DNA from: Pegoplata infirma
Taxonomy: Eukaryota; Arthropoda; Insecta; Diptera; Anthomyiidae
Reading direction: 5' to 3'
DNA: 64,000 bases
Assembly: GCA_963921195.1 (NCBI GenBank)
Contig: OY992540.1
Coordinates: forward strand, 134,404,694 to 134,468,693
Below the pieces are notes generated by a model. The model did not search any database and was not told the origin of the DNA. It was given only the letters and a program-made list of their open reading frames with translations. Shown here piece after piece: positions 57,090-64,000 of the stretch (within the stretch, counting starts at the first letter, position 1; each line of letters opens with the position of its first letter). A program made the translations under genes and the position numbers.

Positions 57090-58029
57090 CAACATAAAAA
57101 AGCAATTTATATCAGTGAAAACCCTTTAAAAAACATCAAAAAACTACAAAGCTACAAAATAAATTCAAATTCCATTGAACTGCAAAGTTGTTTAACGGTA
57201 TTTAGCCGAAATTAACACATAGAGCAAAGAAACAACAAAAAAAATGCTCATCAAAAGAGATAAATAGTTAAATAAAAGCTTTTTTTTATTATTTATAAGC
57301 TAAAAACAACAAAGAAAGAAACTTTCCATTGTAATGAGTGTTGTTTTATTGCGGGGTTTTTCTTATTGCAAGTTTTCATTTTAAATTGTTTCCTTTTTGA
57401 AAAGATTAAAGCAAAACAAAAACAAAACAATACAACAGAATGGGAAAGAAATAACAAAACAAAAAAAATATATAAAAAAAAGAAAATAGTCTATAATAAT
57501 AATAACAACAACAGCCACAAAAAAACAAATTTTGCCAACACAAATTGTGCGAATATATGAACAAGGTCAATGTTTTTTATTTTTCTGATTTCATTGTTGT
57601 TGCAGTTGGTGTTGTTGTGGTAAAACTAACATTCATACAAACTGCTGTATACATGTATCATTATGTGTTTTTCATTTGAACCTATAAAAAAGACAAAAGG
57701 CAAAAACAAAACATATAAACCACACATGGTTTAATATTTTTATTAGCGTACTTTTTACATACAACAATCAAAATTCATTATGTATATAATGAATGTGTTT
57801 ATTAGGGTGGCACTTATTTACGCGGGTGCACTGGAATTATAAAATGTTCGTGTATTTGACCATTGACCTCCAAGAGCTAATGTCTTCGCTCTAATTGAAG
57901 AGACTTTATTTTCTAACAATAATTTAGGTATATTTAAACAAATTGTGTAACTCAGTTTAAAATTATTTGAATTTAACAAATTTATGACAGTATATGACAC
58001 TACTAAACATCAAAAAGGCAACTGGGGCA
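57090..58029. other. A-rich and CAA/GTT-rich sequence, no gene
   Basis: Many AACAACA and GTTGTTG words and A-runs. No element ends. The frames here are low-complexity Lys/Asn. Confidence 0.5.
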
Positions 58030-58590
58030 AAATCTAGACAAAACTCTGGTCTGGTTTTTAGGAAAATAGGGTCAAAGTTCAACAAAATTGACGTTTTGGG
58101 CATTTTTGAAAGCTCATAGCGGATGAACTCGATGTTATAGCGACTTCAAAATTAGTCGAGCGTAAAGCCTAAACATAACTCTTTAAGATGCAGAAATCAT
58201 TTGGTCAGTCGCCTTAAGGTTTCGGGCACCAATTGTCTTTCAATGATGTCTTATTCCCCAGTATCATCGGCGTATACAGGGGGGGGGGGCCAACAACAAC
58301 AACAAAAAAATATTTTTTTTTATATGTATTGTAAAAAACGAATCTCACGAAAAAAACAACAAAATTTTTTTTGTTGTTGTTGTTGGGCCCTGAAAAAACA
58401 GTCCTGCATACGCCGCTGCCCAGTATCGAAAAAATTGGTGCTTAAACGGTTAAAGCGACTGATCAAATCAGTTATACATCTTAAAGAGCAAAGTTTGAGT
58501 TTTAACCTTGACCTTTTTTTAAGTCGTCAGCACATCGGGTTCATTCGCTATGAGTTGTCAAATATGTCCGATTTGATTTTTTTCTATCTC
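58030..58590. mobile_element. Foldback repeat split by a hAT MITE
   Basis: CTCTTTAAGATGCAGAAATC..AGTCGCC..GGCACCAATT (58,180-58,235) recurs inverted at 58,435-58,495 (AATTGGTGC..GCGACTGATC..CATCTTAAAGAG). The outer limits are uncertain. Confidence 0.6.
58265..58418. mobile_element. hAT MITE, 154 bp, with CAACAACAA arms
   Basis: Left CATCGGCGTATACAGG and right (inverted) CAGCGGCGTATGCAGG are bordered by the 8-bp duplication CCCAGTAT. The arms continue with (CAA)n and (TTG)n and a run of ten Gs at 58,280-58,289. Confidence 0.85.
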
Positions 58591-58596
58591 TTACAC

Positions 58597-59476
58597 CAGC
58601 GGTTACCAACCTATGGTACGCGTACCTCTAGGGGGTACGCGAAACTGTCCGCAGGGGGTACGCAAAATTTTAGAAATTTGGACATTCGTTTAAGATTAAC
58701 CTTTTAATGCTGGTTCCGCGTCTGGCTTTCAAGGTTTTCCATAACGTCAGGTTTTTAAGAAAGGTGAGGTAAAAGTTCACAAAAAACTTGTTTTTATGCA
58801 ATTTAGAGAGCATTTTTTTGCAATATTTTTTGATAATATTTTGAGATCTGACCACTTGTTTTTGATTAACCTTTCGATGCTGATTCCGAATATGGTTCTC
58901 AAATTTTTTTATGATGTCAGGTTTTTGAGAAAATTTGTGTCAAAGTTCTCAAAAAACGTGTTTTTGGGCATTTTGTTAAGCACAAAATGCCCTTTCATTG
59001 TATATACGAGGGTGTTTCATTCGAAAAGTCATGGAATTATTGATCTGACTTCGTATTAAAAAAAAACATTTAAAAAAAATTAAAATCTTTATATTTCCGA
59101 CCCCTGTGATGGGATTTGGAACTTTTTTTAAGAGTTCAAAAAACGTCCGTTGTCTTAATTTTTGGTGTAGAGTCGAATAGTGAAATCAGATTTGCAATAT
59201 TTTCAGCCGTTTTTGCTCAAAATCCGCGTTTTCAGATGCATTGAACCACCCCAAGGAGCGTTTTCCCAAAAAAATATCTCCATTGTGTTGATCTCGCCTA
59301 AATTTTTCGAAAAAAAATTTAGGCGAGATCAACACAACCCGCAGATCAAAAATGAGAATGAACTCTAATATTTACATGTGAAGTTTTTCTACGAAAACAA
59401 AAAACTCGTTAGGAGGTACGCGGCTGATAAAATTTTAAATTAGGGGTACGCGAGCCAAAAAGGTTGGTAACCGCTG
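58597..59476. mobile_element. hAT element, CAGCGGTTACC family, short copy (880 bp)
   Basis: Ends CAGCGGTTACCAACC and GGTTGGTAACCGCTG are bordered by a perfect 8-bp duplication, TCTTACAC. Sub-terminal GGGGGTACGCG words occur at both ends. It is collinear with 31872-33333 apart from the inserted segment there. It includes a small hairpin with TTTAGGCGAGATCAACACA near 59,290-59,335. Confidence 0.95.
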
Positions 59477-59526
59477 TCTTACACAATTAATTTTTCTGAA
59501 TGCAAAACCCTCTATATTTTCTTTTA

Positions 59527-59786
59527 CACTCAAAATATTTTGTAGGCAAAAACAAATGAAAAACACACTTAAAACCAGTGAATAAACAATTGAAAACCAT
59601 CCCAGTAATTATTCATTTGTTTTAACAAACATCAACATTTATTTTTTACTGTTGACAAATTTTTCTAAAATAACATTAAACATTAAAAAATTATGGGTTT
59701 TTCATTCTTTTTTACCAACAAATTCGATAAAAAAAAATAATCTACGAAAACATTAAAAATTAATGATAGTTCTGTTATTTTTACCA
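59527..59786 (-). mobile_element. CACTC-family terminal fragment (inverse of 4,180-4,439)
   Basis: TA, then CACTCAAAATATTTTGTAGG and AACATCAACATTTATTTTTT, exactly the inverse of the right end of 3202-4439. It is cut off at 59,787 by the next element. Confidence 0.8.
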
Positions 59787-60150
59787 ACAAATTACAACTC
59801 TGTTACAGAGTTTGCATCAAATGCATTTTACAAATATATGTAAATTTACATAGTTTCTTTGGTAAATGGTAGTTCAATATTTTACTAGAAACTCTGCAAA
59901 TTAACTATTTCTTTTTGTCCAAATCATTTTACAGAGTTTTAAAGTAAAATTACAGAGTTTTCTCTGTCAAAAAGCTTTCATATTTAACAAATAGTTTACT
60001 GTAAACTCTGTAAATTAACAGTTTTTTTTTTTTTGTCAAAATCATTTTTCAGAGTTTTTTAGTAAAATTACCAAGAAATGTTGTTAGCTGGAAAAGTATG
60101 GTGTACTCTGTTAAATTAGCAGAGTTTTTTTTAATTCAACAGAGTTATTA
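59787..60150. mobile_element. ACTCTGT/ACAGAGT-rich MITE
   Basis: Begins AACTCTGTTACAGAGTTTG and ends CAACAGAGTT. ACAGAGTTTT..AGTAAAATTAC words recur inside. No clear flanking duplication. Confidence 0.6.
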
Positions 60151-61599
60151 TTTTAAGTATATGATCGACCAAGACCGACCATATTATAAACCAGTTCGTT
60201 TGGGGACAGCTTCCCCCTCGTGATAAATGTTAACAAATTAATTTATTATGATGCTACAATTTTAATAATATTTAAATTGTTTCTACCCACTCCCACAAGA
60301 GGGCGGGCAAAAAAAAAAGTTAGTCGTCTGGGTCCAGGTTTTGGACTTTAAACTTTTTGTGACATAATAATGTGTCGTTTATTTAACAAAAGTAAAAAAT
60401 AAGGGTTTCAGAACATGGTTTAGTTCTTCAAGGGGGATGGGGGTACTTTTTACCTCCAGTTCCGATTTTCACATTTGCAAAACAACCTATGTAGTTTAAT
60501 AATTAAGTGCCGCTCTAGTGTTTATATATGAGATGCATGTTTGTGTTTGGTTACTTTTTCGTTTTTATTGTTTGTTGTATGGCATTTAATATAAAATTCA
60601 GTCAAAAATGTAGATTTTTGCAACATTAACCTTTCTGTGCCATAAAAAATGGTTCAGATACTGATTTAAAATAAGAAAAATTTTTATACGAAAAAAATTT
60701 TCAGAATTGGGGTATTTTTTTTTTTTTTTTGTTGGAAAAAGTAGTAGAATAATCTGAAAATTTTACGTTAGGGAATAAATATCTAAGAATTTAAAATTTT
60801 TTCGATAGGAAAACTTTCTTGAAATCTAAAAATTTTTGTATAGGAAAACTTTCAAAAAATCAGAGAATTTGTCTGATCGAAACATGTCTCTGATAGAATT
60901 TTTATGCTTAAGATTATGACCATGGGGCATTTTTTGATTTTAATAAAATTGTGGTCCCTTTAAACCCAAAGATCTCCTAAGGTTTAAAAAATTTCCTTTG
61001 TGGGAGTAGATGAAAATTTCATTTATAAATTTTTAATGAAATTTTATTTCAGTTCCACCACAATATTGTTATTTTTTTATCGTTGGTTTTATTTTACGTA
61101 CGTGTTTAATAAAGTGTAAATTTTTTTTTTTAATATTTTTTTTTTGAGCCTTGTTAAATTAATAATTAAATATAATAAGTTCATTGTGTTGTTACTCGTA
61201 CTTGTGGTTGTATTATTTGCCACTTAATGTTTAATTTTAATCTCTTTATACGTATTACAGCGTATTTTGGCACACAAATATTTTTTTTGCTTTCAAGTGT
61301 CAAATGATTTATGAATGACCACATGGGTACATTTTGTATTTTTATGGAATGAAAATTGTTTATTAATTAAATTTTTAATAATTGCATATTAGTGAAATGT
61401 AGATAAAAACATTTTTTAGGTGCGTATGTCTCTAAAAAAAAAATTTTTTGGTTTGTACTTTTTTCAGAACCAACTCCCGGCAATCGATGAAATTCGAAAA
61501 AAGTAATTTTTTGTGGTGAAACATAAATTTCGAAAAAGGGTAATAAAAATATTTTTTTTCTATTTCTGGATACAATATAGAATAAAGATTATTTCTTTA
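60151..61599. other. Mostly unrecognised AT-rich sequence
   Basis: GTTTGGGGACAGCTTCCCCC (60,199-60,218) forms a small hairpin. Degenerate units of the dyad minisatellite occur at 60,780-60,900. No gene is seen. Confidence 0.45.
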
Positions 61600-61680
61600 T
61601 TCTATACTAGCTTACCATCCCGGTACTTCGTTACCGGTTGTATTGAATACCGGATAATAGAAAGATCAGAATAACTCTAT
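61600..61680 (+). mobile_element. Possible retroelement tail module
   Basis: ACTAGCTTACCATCCCGG followed by TACTTCGTTACCGG resembles the TAGCT..CCCGG..CTTCGT module commonly seen near the ends of arthropod RTE-type repeats. The rest of an element is not recognisable. Confidence 0.25.
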
Positions 61681-62149
61681 CGATTTCAAAAAAAATCCCC
61701 TATGTTGTCTTTGTTTTATTTACATGTGGACGTTTAAGTTTTTCATAAAATAATATTTCAATGAATAATTTAAACAATAAAATGTGAATAACTTTGCTGG
61801 TACTTTATAATGTTTGTTCCGGTGAAAAAAGATATTGACAATTTTCGAGCCCTTATATCAGGATTTTGGATTTTGAGTGAATAAATATTTCAGTGAAAAA
61901 AGAAATTAGAATAAAAATAAGTTTGAGTAAAAAAAAACATATAGAGAGAAAAATATGGAATAAAAAAAGTTAAATACGAAAAATTTAAGTAAAAAGCATC
62001 ATTCCATATTGTTCCGTGCTCTATTCTAGTTTGTTCCCCGTTCTACTCCATTTCATTTCCAATTCTATCTCCTTTCGTTCCATGTGAGTTTATTCATCTT
62101 CGTATAATATGCGTTAAAGAAATAAAAATTTCTATTGTCTTTATCTTAT

Positions 62150-62952
62150 AGATATGAAAAGTACCAACTTACACCACTTTCACCAGGTACCCCTTTTTAT
62201 CCTAAAATTTTAAAATATATCCTTCTCTTGGGTGTTATTTCTGGTTATTTCAATAGTTAGATAGGTAAAAATAACCATTTGCGTTTTCCCATTAAAATTA
62301 AATTTTCCAAAAACTGTTTTTTTTTGTGCTAGGTGATCCTATATTTAAAATATCAAGTTTCTGAACCATTATTTCAAGAATAACCAAATTTACTCTTTTT
62401 ATACCCTTTACGATCGGTCGCGACTCTTAGAAACATAATTTCCAAAAAGAACTTTTCCAAAATATTTGTTCACTAAACGATCAAGCATTCAAAGTTTTAA
62501 TGCCTAGGATCACTACTTCATGAAAAATCGAGAGTATCAAAAACACCTTTTTACAACTCTAGAAACGGAATTTTTTTTAAATTACTTTAGCAGAATGTTT
62601 TTTTTCATCGAAGGACCCTACATTTCAAAATTCAAGCTTCTAAGGTCATTATTATAGAAACAAAGAAAAAGTACCAAAAGTACACTTTCTAACCCCCGTT
62701 AGAAACGGAATTTCCAAAAAGTACCTCTTCCAGAATGTTTTTTCTTTACCGAAGGATCCTTCATTCCATATTTCAATTTTCCACTAAGAAGTGGAATTTC
62801 CATAACGTGTTTTGCCCAGAATGTTTTTTTACCAAATTCTCCGACATTAAAAATTTTTAGATTATAGGTAAAATTTTTCAGGAAATATATAAAAAGTTTC
62901 TAAGATTATTATTCCAGCAAATAGAAAAGTACCAAAAAGTTTACTTTCGGTA
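62150..62952 (+). repeat. Diverged repeats with AAAGTACCAAAAAGTA and AGAATGTTTTTTT words
   Basis: Units of roughly 150 bp (62,150, 62,440, 62,560, 62,690 and onwards) carry AAACGGAATTTCCAAAAAGT, CAGAATGTTTTTT, GAAGGATCCT and AAAGTACCAAAA. They lead directly into the 16-bp satellite, which may have arisen from the AAAAGTAC word. Confidence 0.6.
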
Positions 62953-64000
62953 CTATTTATAAATGGTACTTTATATAAAAGGCACTTTCTTATAGAAGGT
63001 ACTTTTTATTAAAGGAACTTTTTATAAAAGATACTTTTTATAAAAGGTTCTTTTTATAAAAGGTACTTTTTATAAAAGGTACTTTTATAAAAGATACTTT
63101 TTATAAAAGGTACTTTTTATAAAAGGTACTTTTTATAAAAGGTACTTTTTATAAAAGGTACTTTTTATAAAAGGTACTTTTTATAAAAGGTACTTTTTAT
63201 AAAAGGTACTTTTTATAAAAGGTACTTTTTATAAAAGGTACTTTTTATAAAAGGTACTTTTTATAAAAGGTACTTTTTATAAAAGGTACTTTTTATAAAA
63301 GGTACTTTTTATAAAAGGTACTTTTTATAAAAGGTACTTTTTATAAAAGGTACTTTTTATAAAAGGTACTTTTTATAAAAGGTACTTTTTATAAAAGGTA
63401 CTTTTTATAAAAGGTACTTTTTATAAAAGGTACTTTTTATAAAAGGTACTTTTTATAAAAGGTACTTTTTATAAAAGGTACTTTTTATAAAAGGTACTTT
63501 TTATAAAAGGTACTTTTTATAAAAGGTACTTTTTATAAAAGGTACTTTTTATAAAAGGTACTTTTTATAAAAGGTACTTTTTATAAAAGGTACTTTTTAT
63601 AAAAGGTACTTTTTATAAAAGGCATTTTTCATAAAAGGTACTTTTTATAAAAGGTACTTTTTATAAAAGGTACTTTTTTTAAAAGGTACTTTTTATAAAA
63701 GGTACTTTTTATAAATGGTACTTTTTATAAAAGGTACTTTTTATAAAAGGTACTGTTTATAAAAGGTACTTTTTATAAGAGGTACTTTTTATAAAAAGTA
63801 CTTTTTATAAAAGGTACTTTTTATAAAAGGTACTTTTTATAAAAGGTACTTTTTATAAAAGGTACTTTTTATAAAAGGTACTTTTTATAAAAGGTACTTT
63901 TTATAAAAGGTACTTTTTATAAAAGGTACTTTTTATAAAAGGTACTTTTTATAAAAGGTACTTTTTATAAACGGTACTTTTTATAAAAGGTACTTTTTAT
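62953..64000. repeat. 16-bp satellite GGTACTTTTTATAAAA, more than 60 units, runs off the window
   Basis: The unit GGTACTTTTTATAAAA repeats with almost no change from about 63,057 to 64,000, with a degenerate start at 62,953. Variants cluster at 63,620-63,790. The unit holds the palindrome TTTTATAAAA and the near-palindrome AAAAGGTACTTTT, so both strands look alike. The array end is not in the window. Confidence 0.97.

Noticed and set aside
58201..58707. A 168-codon plus-strand frame
   Set aside because: It crosses a foldback arm, a hAT MITE with (CAA)n and G-runs, and the start of another hAT element, so it is a chance join of three repeats.

Overview
This window is strongly AT-rich, gene-poor eukaryotic DNA, most likely intronic or intergenic sequence from a higher (probably calyptrate) fly. 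The support is dispersed Helitron-like elements with (GTCY)n microsatellites of the DINE-1/mini-me kind, abundant short non-autonomous DNA transposons, and metazoan-type splice-donor contexts. I found no intact protein gene. No reading frame exceeds about 170 codons, and the longer ones lie inside inverted-repeat transposons.

Nearly all of the window is nested repeats. (a) 1-12.3 kb: a large foldback element with arms at 1-3.0 kb and 10.3-12.3 kb, partly built of ~160-bp tandem units; its loop holds up to five levels of nested insertions. (b) 12.9-17.7 kb: a Helitron-like element split by a ~2-kb foldback (FB-1), itself invaded by a TTAA-flanked piggyBac-like element and another Helitron-like copy, each with its own insertion. 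(c) 19.8-27.4 kb: a TAA-flanked palindromic element, a ~36-copy 35-bp dyad minisatellite, a near-perfect 134-bp palindrome and a 2-kb foldback (FB-2). (d) 27.8-42 kb: Helitron-like, PIF/Harbinger-like, hAT and foldback elements, many with readable target duplications. (e) 42.5-44.7 kb: three copies of one CCCGAG-ended family nested like parentheses, each with matching 2-bp duplications. (f) 45.3-48.8 kb: a dyad minisatellite split by a second FB-1. (g) 49-60 kb: hAT elements, a third FB-1, another TAA-flanked palindrome and fragments. (h) 60-64 kb: degenerate AT-rich sequence ending in a 16-bp satellite that runs off the window.

The only candidate host coding signals are three short ATG-started segments at 19,238, 29,792 and 45,173. 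All are on the + strand and all end in phase 1 at a G|GT donor (two GTAAGT, one GTAAAT). They could be alternative first coding exons of one large gene whose shared exons lie beyond position 64,000. This is inference from sequence form only. They are tiny, and I do not recognise the gene.

Many insertions could be checked inside the window, because another copy of the invaded repeat, or the other arm of an inverted repeat, preserves the empty site. Family names such as FB-A, FB-1, CCCGAG and CACTC are labels of convenience used here.
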